25,480 nt of DNA, from positions 1-25,480 of the forward strand of contig CAYRMW010000035.1 of NCBI GenBank assembly GCA_964425595.1. Reading direction: 5' to 3'. The translations under genes and the position numbers were made by a program. The notes beneath the pieces are model-generated. The model was not told the origin of the DNA, did no database searches, and was given only the letters and a program-made list of their open reading frames with translations. This DNA is from Caccovicinus sp964425595. Its GTDB lineage: Bacteria; Bacillota; Clostridia; Lachnospirales; Lachnospiraceae. This document shows, piece by piece, positions 1-6,234 of the stretch. The first letter of the stretch is position 1, and each line of letters starts with the position of its first letter.

Positions 1-50
1 CAGCCCCTTCTAGGGGCAGAACAAGCCACCCGCTAAGCGGGTGGTCTTGA
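1..50. mobile_element. Possible end of an IS200/IS605-family element (two hairpins)
   Basis: Two perfect hairpins lie side by side at the window edge. The first pairs 3-8 with 12-17 around a 3-base loop. The second pairs 26-34 with 36-44, and its outer arms 22-25 and 46-49 also pair, leaving T45 as a single bulged base. Subterminal hairpins with an extrahelical T are what the Y1 transposase TnpA of IS200/IS605 elements recognises. No transposase is visible here, so this is at most one end of an element whose body lies to the left. It could equally be an unrelated repeat or the tail structure of a gene outside the window. Confidence 0.3.
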
Positions 51-51
51 C

Positions 52-67
52 TTTTCCATATGGAAAA
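52..67. repeat. Perfect 16-bp palindrome
   Basis: TTTTCCATATGGAAAA reads the same on both strands. It lies between the edge hairpins and the next GC-rich stem. It could be a protein-binding site or the junction sequence of an inserted element. No role can be assigned from sequence alone. Confidence 0.4.
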
Positions 68-94
68 AACAAGAGGCAGCCGTTTCCGGCTGCC
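64..94 (-). terminator. Intrinsic-terminator-like hairpin reading leftward
   Basis: An 8-bp GC-rich stem (75-82 with 87-94, 4-base loop) is followed on the - strand by TCTTGTTTTTT. In the + direction it is followed by A residues, so it could only stop leftward transcription. No leftward gene is visible to its right, so it may instead belong to an element end or block antisense transcription. Confidence 0.35.
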
Positions 95-113
95 ACAAAA
101 AAGGGAGGTAAGT

Positions 114-152
114 ATGAAGAAATCTATCGAAAAAGGATTGTATCCTTGTTGA
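114..152 (+). CDS. Micro-ORF, 12 codons, possible leader peptide or gene remnant
   Basis: An ATG lies 5 bases after GGGAGGT (103-109), a strong ribosome binding site, and opens a frame reading MKKSIEKGLYPC before a TGA. The last codons fall within an 8-bp inverted repeat (140-147 with 159-166, 11-base loop), so translation and hairpin formation could interfere with one another. The frame ends about 110 bases before the HAD phosphatase gene. It may be a leader peptide or a truncated gene start left by insertion of the neighbouring element-like sequence. No known leader peptide is recognised and there is no run of a regulatory amino acid. Confidence 0.25.
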   Translation: MKKSIEKGLYPC

Positions 153-264
153 TGGTTAAAGGATACTGCCTGAGTGTGAACAAAATTCGATGAAAGATTG
201 AAAAAAATGTGAAAACAGAAGCTGCCTGCTGCGGCCTGCGGCAGGGATATAAGGAGAAAGATGT

Positions 265-1086
265 ATGCAGTATGAAATGATCGTGCTGGATCTGGACGGC
301 ACGCTGACGAATCGGGACAAAATCATCACGCCAAGAACAAAGGCCGATCTTATGGAGGCGATGGAACGGGGGAAAAAGGTAGTACTTGCTTCCGGACGGC
401 CGACCTACGGCGTCATGCCTCTGGCCAGAGAGCTTAAGCTGGCGGATTACGGCGGATACATCCTGTCGTACAATGGCGGTGTGATTATGGACTGCCGGAC
501 GGAGGAATTGGTTTTTGACCGGATGCTGCCGGAGGGGTCGAATCACCGGATCATCGAGCTTGCCCTGCAGAACCGGGTGGATTTTTTGACGTACGACGGG
601 GAGGTTATCCTTACCAGCAATGAGGAGAACCCTTACGCGAAGATCGAGGCTTCCATCAACCATCTCCGCCTGCATCAGCTGGAGATTGATGAATTCCTGG
701 CGAAAGTCGGTTTCCCGGTGCCGAAGTTTTTATTTGTGGATGACGGAGATTACCTGGCGTCTGTGGAGCCGAAGGTGAAAGCGGCGCTGGGGCGCAACTT
801 CAGTGTATACCGTTCAGAACCATTTTTCCTGGAGGTCCTTCCTCAGGGCGTGGACAAGGCCAGGAGCCTGGAGCGTCTTCTGGAGGTGACGGGGCTTAAG
901 CGGGAGCAGCTGATCGCCTGCGGCGACGGATACAATGACCTGACCATGATCCGGTTTGCCGGTCTTGGCGTGGCGATGGAAAATGCCGTGCTGCCGGTGC
1001 GGAAGGAAGCCGATTACATCACGGCATCAAACAATGCGGACGGCGTGGGGCTCGTGGTCGAGAAATTTATGCTGGGCAGGGAATGA
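265..1086 (+). CDS. Cof-type HAD-family phosphatase (HAD-IIB)
   Basis: The 273-residue protein is a cytosolic Mg-dependent phosphatase of the haloacid dehalogenase superfamily, Cof/YkrA-like subgroup. Members usually hydrolyse sugar phosphates, flavin phosphates or other small phosphometabolites; the substrate cannot be told from sequence. Motif I is DLDGTLT with nucleophile D9 and acid/base D11. Motif II is the serine of ASGR (about residue 43), and motif IV is GDGYND near residue 220. The large cap inserted between motifs II and III and the length fit type IIB. The ATG at 265 is preferred because AAGGAG lies at 251-256; an ATG at 261 opens only a 4-codon frame. The gene appears monocistronic. 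No clear promoter was seen, and no convincing terminator follows it. Confidence 0.92.
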   Translation: MQYEMIVLDLDGTLTNRDKIITPRTKADLMEAMERGKKVVLASGRPTYGVMPLARELKLADYGGYILSYNGGVIMDCRTEELVFDRMLPEGSNHRIIELALQNRVDFLTYDGEVILTSNEENPYAKIEASINHLRLHQLEIDEFLAKVGFPVPKFLFVDDGDYLASVEPKVKAALGRNFSVYRSEPFFLEVLPQGVDKARSLERLLEVTGLKREQLIACGDGYNDLTMIRFAGLGVAMENAVLPVRKEADYITASNNADGVGLVVEKFMLGRE

Positions 1087-1186
1087 GCTCAGCTGCCTGC
1101 CTGACGAAAAACTGGCGTTTTTGCGCAACAAGACATCGGAGACGCTTCTGAAATATTCACAAAAAACGATTTTTTCTTCAAAAACG

Positions 1187-1216
1187 CTGACATTTTTTTG
1201 AGAAAGCTGATAAAAT
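1187..1216 (+). promoter_or_regulatory. Sigma-70-type promoter of the CarD gene
   Basis: CTGACA (1187-1192) is separated by 18 bases from TAAAAT (1211-1216), and TGA directly before the -10 box makes it an extended -10. Transcription would begin near 1223. The 5' leader would then start with a hairpin pairing 1227-1232 with 1239-1244. Confidence 0.6.
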
Positions 1217-1272
1217 ACAGATATATGGCAGCCGGGCCGCTGCCGCAGATGGGAGAAGGGTATTATGAGCGC

Positions 1273-1344
1273 ATGAAGGAAAGCGGCGTTTTTTCTGCTG
1301 TGAGGAAAGGAAGAAGTGTATGTTTAAAAAGGGTGATTATATAA
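1273..1344 (+). CDS. Possible upstream ORF overlapping the start of the CarD gene
   Basis: In the carD leader, GGGAGAAGGG (1251-1260) precedes ATG at 1265, which encodes only three residues before TGA. That TGA overlaps a second ATG at 1273. The second frame runs 23 codons and ends at 1344, overlapping the first 25 bases of carD in another reading frame. The arrangement would allow translational coupling or repression of carD, but such short frames also arise by chance. Treat it as a hypothesis. Confidence 0.2.
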   Translation: MKESGVFSAVRKGRSVCLKRVII

Positions 1345-1814
1345 TCTATGAGACTGCCGGTGTATGCCTGGTCACCGACGTCAGCACCGTGGATATGAAG
1401 GGGATCGATAAGGATAAACTGTTTTATTTCCTGGAACCGCTTCATATGAAGGGAAATCGGCTTTACATTCCCGTAGAGAACCATAAGAGCCGCATGCGTC
1501 CCCTTCTTTCCGGTAAGGAGGCCAGTGCGCTGATGGAGGATGCGGGAAACATCGGTCCCCTTTCCGTGCCGGATTATAAGCACAGGGAAGAGAATTACAA
1601 GGAAGCGCTGAAAAGCTGCGACTGCCGGGAGTGGCTTAAGGTGATCCGTACGCTTCGCCGGAAAAAGGCGGAAAGGACAGAGCACGGAAAGAAGCTGCCG
1701 GCCGTGGACGCGAAATATCTGCAGATCGCGGAGAATTGCCTGTACACAGAGCTTTCCATTGCGCTCGATCTGCCGGAAGAGAAAATTGAATCAATGATAT
1801 CCGGGGAGCTGTAG
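1320..1814 (+). CDS. CarD-family transcription regulator
   Basis: The 164-residue protein is of the CarD/CdnL/TRCF-RID family. The N-terminal Tudor-like domain (about 1-60, opening FKKGDYIIYETAGVC) is the part that binds the RNA polymerase beta subunit. The C-terminal half (about 75-160) is helical, as in the family's DNA-contacting domain, with a basic stretch RTLRRKKAER near 113-122. Family members stabilise the open promoter complex or tune rRNA and stress transcription. The length is typical. The ATG at 1320 follows GAGGAAAGGAAG. The gene has its own extended -10 promoter and a terminator overlapping its stop, so it is a single-gene unit. Targets cannot be inferred. Confidence 0.88.
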   Translation: MFKKGDYIIYETAGVCLVTDVSTVDMKGIDKDKLFYFLEPLHMKGNRLYIPVENHKSRMRPLLSGKEASALMEDAGNIGPLSVPDYKHREENYKEALKSCDCREWLKVIRTLRRKKAERTEHGKKLPAVDAKYLQIAENCLYTELSIALDLPEEKIESMISGEL

Positions 1815-1833
1815 CAGGCTCCTCTTTTTGTTT
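1803..1833 (+). terminator. Rho-independent terminator of the CarD gene
   Basis: A stem of about 7 bp (1803-1809 with 1818-1824, one G-U pair) surrounds the TAG stop codon and is followed by TTTTTGTTTT. The terminator therefore overlaps the end of the coding region. Confidence 0.75.
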
Positions 1834-1845
1834 TCGGCGGGGGCT

Positions 1846-1873
1846 TTGCTTTGCCGGTGATTTGTGCTATACT
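1846..1873 (+). promoter_or_regulatory. Promoter of the thioesterase-to-folT unit
   Basis: TTGCTT (1846-1851), a 16-base spacer and TGC-TATACT (1865-1873) form an extended -10 promoter. It lies 49 bases upstream of the thioesterase start codon and just after the carD terminator. Confidence 0.6.
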
Positions 1874-1921
1874 GATGCGAGGGAGGAACGGGAAGGATTT
1901 TTAGCAACAGGAGATGATTGT

Positions 1922-2353
1922 ATGCAGCTTGACGCTTACGAACACAGGACGCAGTATTACGAGACCGATCAGATGGGGATCATCCATCATTCGAATTATA
2001 TTCGCTGGTTTGAAGAGGCCAGGACAGATCTGATGAGACAGATGGGCATCGGTTATGAGGAGATGGAGGAACAGGGGATCATCAGCCCGGTACTTTCGGT
2101 CACCTGTGAATATAAATCCATGAGCCATTTCGGCGATACGGTTCTGATCATCCCGATCCTGAAGTTTTACAACGGGATCCGCATGACCATCGAATATTCC
2201 GTGACGGATAAGGAAACCGGCGAGATCCGGTGCGTGGGAGAGACGCAGCACTGCTTTCTGACCCGCGACGGGAAACCGGTGTCTCTGAAAAAGTCCTGCC
2301 TGGAGATGGACCGGATGTTCCAGAAGGCGCTTCCGCAGAAGGAAGAGCAGTAG
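1922..2353 (+). CDS. Acyl-CoA thioesterase, 4HBT/YbgC-type hotdog fold
   Basis: The 143-residue protein matches the single hotdog-domain thioesterases of the 4-hydroxybenzoyl-CoA thioesterase/YbgC/FadM group. These hydrolyse acyl-CoA or acyl-ACP thioesters in the cytosol. The signature near the N-terminus reads YYETDQMGIIHHSNY, with D16 in the position of the catalytic aspartate of this family and the HHSNYIRWFEEAR helix after it. The ATG at 1922 is chosen because CAGGAG ends 8 bases upstream; an upstream TTG-initiated extension (1862) has no such site and would overlap the promoter. It is followed after 64 bases by a Gfo/Idh oxidoreductase, probably in the same transcript. The acyl substrate is unknown. 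Confidence 0.88.
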   Translation: MQLDAYEHRTQYYETDQMGIIHHSNYIRWFEEARTDLMRQMGIGYEEMEEQGIISPVLSVTCEYKSMSHFGDTVLIIPILKFYNGIRMTIEYSVTDKETGEIRCVGETQHCFLTRDGKPVSLKKSCLEMDRMFQKALPQKEEQ

Positions 2354-2417
2354 GCAAAGAACGGAAAAACTTCAGTATAGAAAAGAGGCGTACAAAGAGA
2401 GAAAGGATATCAGATTC

Positions 2418-3404
2418 ATGAAGTTAGGCGTGGTCGGAAACGGCATGATCGTTAATCGGCTCCTGGAAGATACGGCGCGGCTTTCTGAGATAGAGGTGCG
2501 CGCCATCTGCGTCCGGGAGAAAAGTCTGGAGAAAGGGCAGGAGCTGGCGGACCGCTATCATATCCGGGAAATCTATACGGAATATCCGGTGTTTCTTACC
2601 CGGACAGATACGGATACGGTATACATCGGAATCATCAGCAGCATGCACTATGCATATGCGAAGGCAGCGCTGAAGGCAGGAAAGAATGTGATCTGCGAAA
2701 AGCCGTTTACCACGGAGTACGATGAGGCGCGGGAACTGATCCGGATCGCCAAAGAGAAGAATCTGTTTTTGTGGGAGGCCTGCAAGCTTCCCTATTCGCG
2801 GAATTTTCAGGCGATCAAGGAAAATCTGGGCATGGTGGGGGCGGTAAAGCTGGTCCAGTGCAATTATTCCCAGTACTCCAGCCGTTATGACGCGTACCGG
2901 GAGCGAAAGGTCCTGCCGGCATTTGATCCGGTGCTTTCCGGAGGCAGCCTGTATGATATCAACATGTACAACATCCATTTTGTGGCGGATCTGTTTGGAC
3001 GGCCCAGGTGGGTGCGCTATGCGGCTAACCTTGGATTTAACGGGATCGATACCTCCGGTATCGTTACGATGGGATACGACGGCTTCCAGGCCGTATGCTG
3101 CGGCGCGAAGGATTCCGACAGCCCCGGCTTTGCCATGATCCAGGGCGAGGAGGGGTGCCTTTGTCTGGAGGGGCCGGCCAACGCCAGTACAGAAGCGTGG
3201 TTTTTAGGAAGGAAGGAGAAGAAGCTTTTATGCAGGGAAAGCGATTCCCATTCTCTGGGAAGAGAGATCGGTGAGTTCGCAAGACAGATGAAGGAGCAGG
3301 ATTATCCGGCCTGCTATGCGATGCTTGAACAGACCCTTCTTGTGATGGAGATCCTGGTTACGGCCAGAAAGGATGCGGGAATCGTATTTGGAACCGATCT
3401 GTAG
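2418..3404 (+). CDS. Gfo/Idh/MocA-family NAD(P)-dependent oxidoreductase
   Basis: The 328-residue protein has an N-terminal Rossmann fold starting GVVGNGMI (residues 4-11) for NAD(P) binding. The family signature CEKPF lies near residues 92-96 and supplies the catalytic lysine. The C-terminal alpha/beta substrate domain carries GGSLYDINMYNIH, the counterpart of the D-x-x-x-H active-site helix. Such enzymes act on sugars, inositols or amino sugars; this subgroup, with DIN in place of the usual DIG, is common in Firmicutes but has no fixed substrate. The ATG at 2418 follows GAAAGGA at 2401-2407. The PAP2 gene begins 12 bases after its stop, so the two are co-transcribed. No sugar transporter or other sugar-pathway gene lies nearby to suggest a substrate. 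Confidence 0.9.
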   Translation: MKLGVVGNGMIVNRLLEDTARLSEIEVRAICVREKSLEKGQELADRYHIREIYTEYPVFLTRTDTDTVYIGIISSMHYAYAKAALKAGKNVICEKPFTTEYDEARELIRIAKEKNLFLWEACKLPYSRNFQAIKENLGMVGAVKLVQCNYSQYSSRYDAYRERKVLPAFDPVLSGGSLYDINMYNIHFVADLFGRPRWVRYAANLGFNGIDTSGIVTMGYDGFQAVCCGAKDSDSPGFAMIQGEEGCLCLEGPANASTEAWFLGRKEKKLLCRESDSHSLGREIGEFARQMKEQDYPACYAMLEQTLLVMEILVTARKDAGIVFGTDL

Positions 3405-3416
3405 GAGGACGGATTG

Positions 3417-3956
3417 ATGGAATTATCATTTCTTTACTGGCTGCAGGAGCTCCGCAGCCCTTTCCTTGACCGGGCGATGACTGCGGTGACGTTTCTGGGC
3501 GATGGGGGATGGATCTGGATCCTCCTGGGCGTGGTCCTCCTCTTGATGAAGCGGACCAGAAAAGTGGGGCTTGCGGTCCTGCTGTCGCTGTTTGCCGGTC
3601 TGATCGTGGGGAACGGCGTGATCAAAAATCTGGTATGCCGGAGCCGTCCGTGCTGGATCGATCCGTCGGTGCAGCTGTTAGTCAGTGTGCCGCAGGATTT
3701 TTCCTTCCCATCCGGCCATACGCTGGCGAGTTTCGAAGGAGCGGTCAGCGTATGGCTCTATCATCGCAGAGTGGGGACGGTCCTGCTTGTTCTGGGCATC
3801 CTGATCGGCTTTTCACGGATGTACCTTTTCGTCCATTTTCCCACCGATGTGCTGGCGGGAGCGGTACTGGGAACGGTGATCGCTGCCGTCATCCACCGGC
3901 TCGTGGAGTCCGGGGTGGCAAAGAGCAGGCGAAAGCGGGCGTCCGGATGTGTTTGA
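3417..3956 (+). CDS. PAP2-family membrane phosphatase
   Basis: The 179-residue integral membrane protein has the three-part phosphatidic acid phosphatase type 2 signature. It shows K-x6-RP (KNLVCRSRP), PSGH (in SFPSGHT) and SR-x5-H-x3-D (SRMYLFVHFPTD). The middle and last histidines are the catalytic ones. About five or six hydrophobic helices are visible, and the C-terminal tail is basic. Relatives dephosphorylate undecaprenyl pyrophosphate or phosphatidylglycerophosphate at the membrane; which one applies here is unknown. ATG 3417 lies 8 bases after AGGAGG (3403-3408) and is preferred over the TTG immediately before it. It sits between the oxidoreductase and folT genes, apparently in one operon. 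Confidence 0.9.
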   Translation: MELSFLYWLQELRSPFLDRAMTAVTFLGDGGWIWILLGVVLLLMKRTRKVGLAVLLSLFAGLIVGNGVIKNLVCRSRPCWIDPSVQLLVSVPQDFSFPSGHTLASFEGAVSVWLYHRRVGTVLLVLGILIGFSRMYLFVHFPTDVLAGAVLGTVIAAVIHRLVESGVAKSRRKRASGCV

Positions 3957-3970
3957 GGGGGCATTCACTG

Positions 3971-4534
3971 ATGAAAAGATTAAGCGTTTTGTTTGCGCAG
4001 TCCTGTGAGGAAATGCGAAAACCGCGCACGGTCACGGCGTGCGCCATGTTCGCGGCAGTGGCGCTGGTCCTTGGGTATTTCACCATTTCCGTGGGCAACT
4101 TCGTCAAGATCGGTTTTTCCGGGATCCCCAATGTGCTGGTCGGATGTCTTTTCGGCCCGGTAGCCGGAGGATGCTTCGGCGGCCTTATGGATATCCTGAA
4201 GTATATTGCGAATCCTACCGGGGCCTTTTTCCCGGGATTTACGGTCAATGCCATCCTGGGAGGCGTAATCTACGGCTGTTTCTGCTATCGCAGCCCGGTC
4301 ACGCCCCGGCGTATCCTGATGACGAAGCTTCTGGTGGTCCTGCTCTGCAATGTGCTGTTAAATACCCTGTGGCTGTCCGTGCTGTACGGCCAGGCGTTTG
4401 CTGTTCTTGTGCCGGCGCGGCTGATGAAGAACCTGATCATGTGGCCGGTGGATTCCCTGATCGTATACAGCATCGCCAGGACGTTTGAGACGGCGGGGGT
4501 TTTCCGGATGATCCGCGGCCGTGACGTCGGATAA
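3971..4534 (+). CDS. folT: Folate-family ECF transporter S component
   Basis: The 187-residue membrane protein resembles the FolT-type substrate-binding (S) components of energy-coupling-factor vitamin transporters. It has about six hydrophobic helices. It also shows the S-component pattern VKIGFSGIPNVLVGCLFGP and then GGLMDILKYIANPTGAFFPG, which is characteristic of the folT subfamily. It would capture folate and needs the shared EcfA/EcfA'/EcfT module, which is not in this window (a group II arrangement). The ATG at 3971 follows GAGGGGG and starts 14 bases after the PAP2 stop. The reading frame is open much further upstream, but that extension runs through the PAP2 gene and is not hydrophobic. 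No THF riboswitch was recognised. The specificity call rests on family resemblance. Confidence 0.82.
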   Translation: MKRLSVLFAQSCEEMRKPRTVTACAMFAAVALVLGYFTISVGNFVKIGFSGIPNVLVGCLFGPVAGGCFGGLMDILKYIANPTGAFFPGFTVNAILGGVIYGCFCYRSPVTPRRILMTKLLVVLLCNVLLNTLWLSVLYGQAFAVLVPARLMKNLIMWPVDSLIVYSIARTFETAGVFRMIRGRDVG

Positions 4535-4552
4535 AGGAGGCTCACGCATCGC

Positions 4553-4581
4553 AGGACATTTGACCGGAGGTGACGTATAAT
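4553..4581 (+). promoter_or_regulatory. Probable promoter of the mrp gene
   Basis: A perfect TATAAT (4576-4581) is preceded 17 bases upstream by AGGACA (4553-4558, four of six matches to TTGACA). Transcription would begin near 4588, giving a leader of about 50 bases. No terminator is seen between folT and this site, so read-through is also possible. Confidence 0.45.
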
Positions 4582-4637
4582 AGCGGTTGCTCCGTGTGGA
4601 TCAGGGGATATCGATTGATAAAGGAGATACAGGTAAA

Positions 4638-5477
4638 ATGAGCGAAAATTGCACGCACAGCTGCAGCACCTGCGGGGAGGACTGCAGCAGCAGAATACAG
4701 GAAAAGACAAGCTTTCTGGAGCCGTTAAACCCGGCAAGTTCGGTCAGGAAGGTGATCGGCATCGTCAGCGGAAAGGGAGGCGTGGGCAAGTCCATGGTCA
4801 CTTCGATGATGGCCGTGGCGATGAACCGGAAAAATAAGAGAACGGCCATCCTGGATGCCGATATCACCGGCCCGTCGATCCCCAGAGCGTTCGGCCTGGA
4901 TCAGGAGAGGGTTTCGACGACGCCGGATGGCTCGCTGATGATCCCGGCGGAAAGCATGAACGGCATCCAGGTTATGTCTGCGAATCTGCTTCTGGATCAT
5001 GACACCGATCCGGTAATCTGGCGCGGGCCGGTGATCGCGGGCGCGGTGAGGCAGTTCTGGACGGAGACGCTGTGGAAGGATGTGGACTATATGTTCGTGG
5101 ACATGCCGCCGGGAACAGGCGATGTGCCCCTGACGGTATTTCAGTCCCTTCCGGTAGATGGGATCATCATCGTCACTTCTCCTCAGGAACTGGTTTCCAT
5201 GATCGTGGCCAAGGCGGTCAATATGGCAAAAAAGATGGCGGTCCCGATCCTTGGGGTAGTGGAGAACATGAGTTATGTGGTCTGTCCGGACTGCGGCAGG
5301 AAGATCCCGGTCTTCGGCGACAGCCATGTCGATGAAGCCGCTGCCGCGGCGGGTGTAAAGGTCCTGGCGAGGATCCCGATCGATCCGGCCATCGCGCAGT
5401 TAATGGATGCGGGAAAGATCGAGTACCTGAAAGATGAGAGCCTGACGGAAGCGGTGAAGGCGGTAGAAGAGATATAG
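4638..5477 (+). CDS. mrp: Mrp/NBP35-family ATP-binding Fe-S cluster carrier
   Basis: The 279-residue cytosolic P-loop ATPase of the Mrp/ApbC/NBP35 class carries and transfers Fe-S clusters to target enzymes. The deviant Walker A motif SGKGGVGKS lies at about 44-52. DADITGPS follows near 73-80 and DMPPGTGD near 155-162, both characteristic of Mrp. CPDC at about 216-219 is the C-terminal CxxC that bridges a 4Fe-4S cluster between subunits. The N-terminus has four extra cysteines at 5, 9, 12 and 16, recalling the N-terminal cluster of NBP35. ATG 4638 follows AAGGAG at 4621-4626 (11-base spacing); an in-frame ATG/TTG extension from 4587 has no good site. The alarmone synthetase gene follows within 10 bases. 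Confidence 0.92.
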   Translation: MSENCTHSCSTCGEDCSSRIQEKTSFLEPLNPASSVRKVIGIVSGKGGVGKSMVTSMMAVAMNRKNKRTAILDADITGPSIPRAFGLDQERVSTTPDGSLMIPAESMNGIQVMSANLLLDHDTDPVIWRGPVIAGAVRQFWTETLWKDVDYMFVDMPPGTGDVPLTVFQSLPVDGIIIVTSPQELVSMIVAKAVNMAKKMAVPILGVVENMSYVVCPDCGRKIPVFGDSHVDEAAAAAGVKVLARIPIDPAIAQLMDAGKIEYLKDESLTEAVKAVEEI

Positions 5478-5487
5478 GAAGATGACG

Positions 5488-6195
5488 ATGAACAGCAGCA
5501 TGAACCCAAACAGTGAATTGAGCCGCTTCATTGTAAGCGGACCGGATGCTGTATCGGTTCCGGAAAGCCTGATCCATGTGGGCAGGCAGTTCCAGCAGAT
5601 CATGATGATGTACACCTGCGCGATCCGCGAGGTGCGGACCAAGCTGGAGGTGCTCAATGACGAGCTTTCCATAAGGAATCAGAGAAATCCCATTGAGATG
5701 ATCAAGGCCAGAGTAAAAAAACCGGAAAGCATCGTCGAGAAGCTGAGACGAAGAGGCTTGCCGGTTACGTTGGAATCAGTGGTGAATAACCTGGATGACG
5801 TGGCAGGGATCCGCGTGATCTGTTCTTTTGTCGATGATATTTATGCGGTGGCGGATATGCTGATCCGCCAGGATGATGTTCATGTCATCGCGATCAAGGA
5901 TTATATCAAGAATCCAAAGGAGAACGGGTACCGCAGCTACCATATGATCATTGAGATCCCCGTATTTTTCTCCGACCGGAAGAAGAATATGCGGGTGGAA
6001 GTACAGATCCGGACGATAGCCATGGATTTCTGGGCCAGCCTGGATCACCAGCTGAAATATAAAAAGGACCTGAGCGATGATCTGGAAATCAGCGAACGTC
6101 TTAAGCACTGTGCGGATGTGATCGCGCAGACCGATATGCAGATGCTGGACATCCGCAGGCAGATCGAGGCCCAGGGCGTGACCGTCAGGGAGTGA
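5488..6195 (+). CDS. Small alarmone synthetase (RelA/SpoT synthetase-domain protein)
   Basis: The 235-residue protein consists of one (p)ppGpp synthetase domain without the HD hydrolase, TGS or ACT domains of long RSH enzymes, so it belongs to the small alarmone synthetases (RelQ/RelP-like). Synthetase signatures appear in order. They are RVKKPESIVEKLRRRG (substrate-binding basic helix), DDVAGIRVIC (with the Mg-binding acidic residue), KNPKENGYRSYH (the conserved Y for guanine stacking) and VEVQIRT with the catalytic Glu. Helical tails follow. It transfers pyrophosphate from ATP to GDP/GTP under stress. ATG 5488 is preferred because AGGAAG at 5476-5481 gives 6-base spacing; ATG 5482 would abut that site. 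The mrp stop overlaps the ribosome binding site, so the two are coupled. No toxin-antitoxin partner is next to it. Confidence 0.9.
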   Translation: MNSSMNPNSELSRFIVSGPDAVSVPESLIHVGRQFQQIMMMYTCAIREVRTKLEVLNDELSIRNQRNPIEMIKARVKKPESIVEKLRRRGLPVTLESVVNNLDDVAGIRVICSFVDDIYAVADMLIRQDDVHVIAIKDYIKNPKENGYRSYHMIIEIPVFFSDRKKNMRVEVQIRTIAMDFWASLDHQLKYKKDLSDDLEISERLKHCADVIAQTDMQMLDIRRQIEAQGVTVRE

Positions 6196-6234
6196 AGCCG
6201 GCGGCGCAAGGGGAGTTTCTGAATGAAGGCCGGT

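Noticed and set aside
3509..3970. N-terminal extension of the FolT frame back to 3509
   Set aside because: The extension overlaps the whole second half of the PAP2 gene in another frame, is not hydrophobic and lacks a ribosome binding site. ATG 3971 gives a normal S-component length.
3957..4637. A THF or other riboswitch in front of folT or mrp
   Set aside because: The gap before folT is only 14 bases, and the roughly 100-base gap before mrp shows a promoter but no recognisable riboswitch core.
5488..6195. The small alarmone synthetase as part of a toxSAS toxin-antitoxin pair
   Set aside because: No small antitoxin gene adjoins it. It follows mrp within 10 bases and shows ordinary RelQ/RelP-like synthetase motifs.
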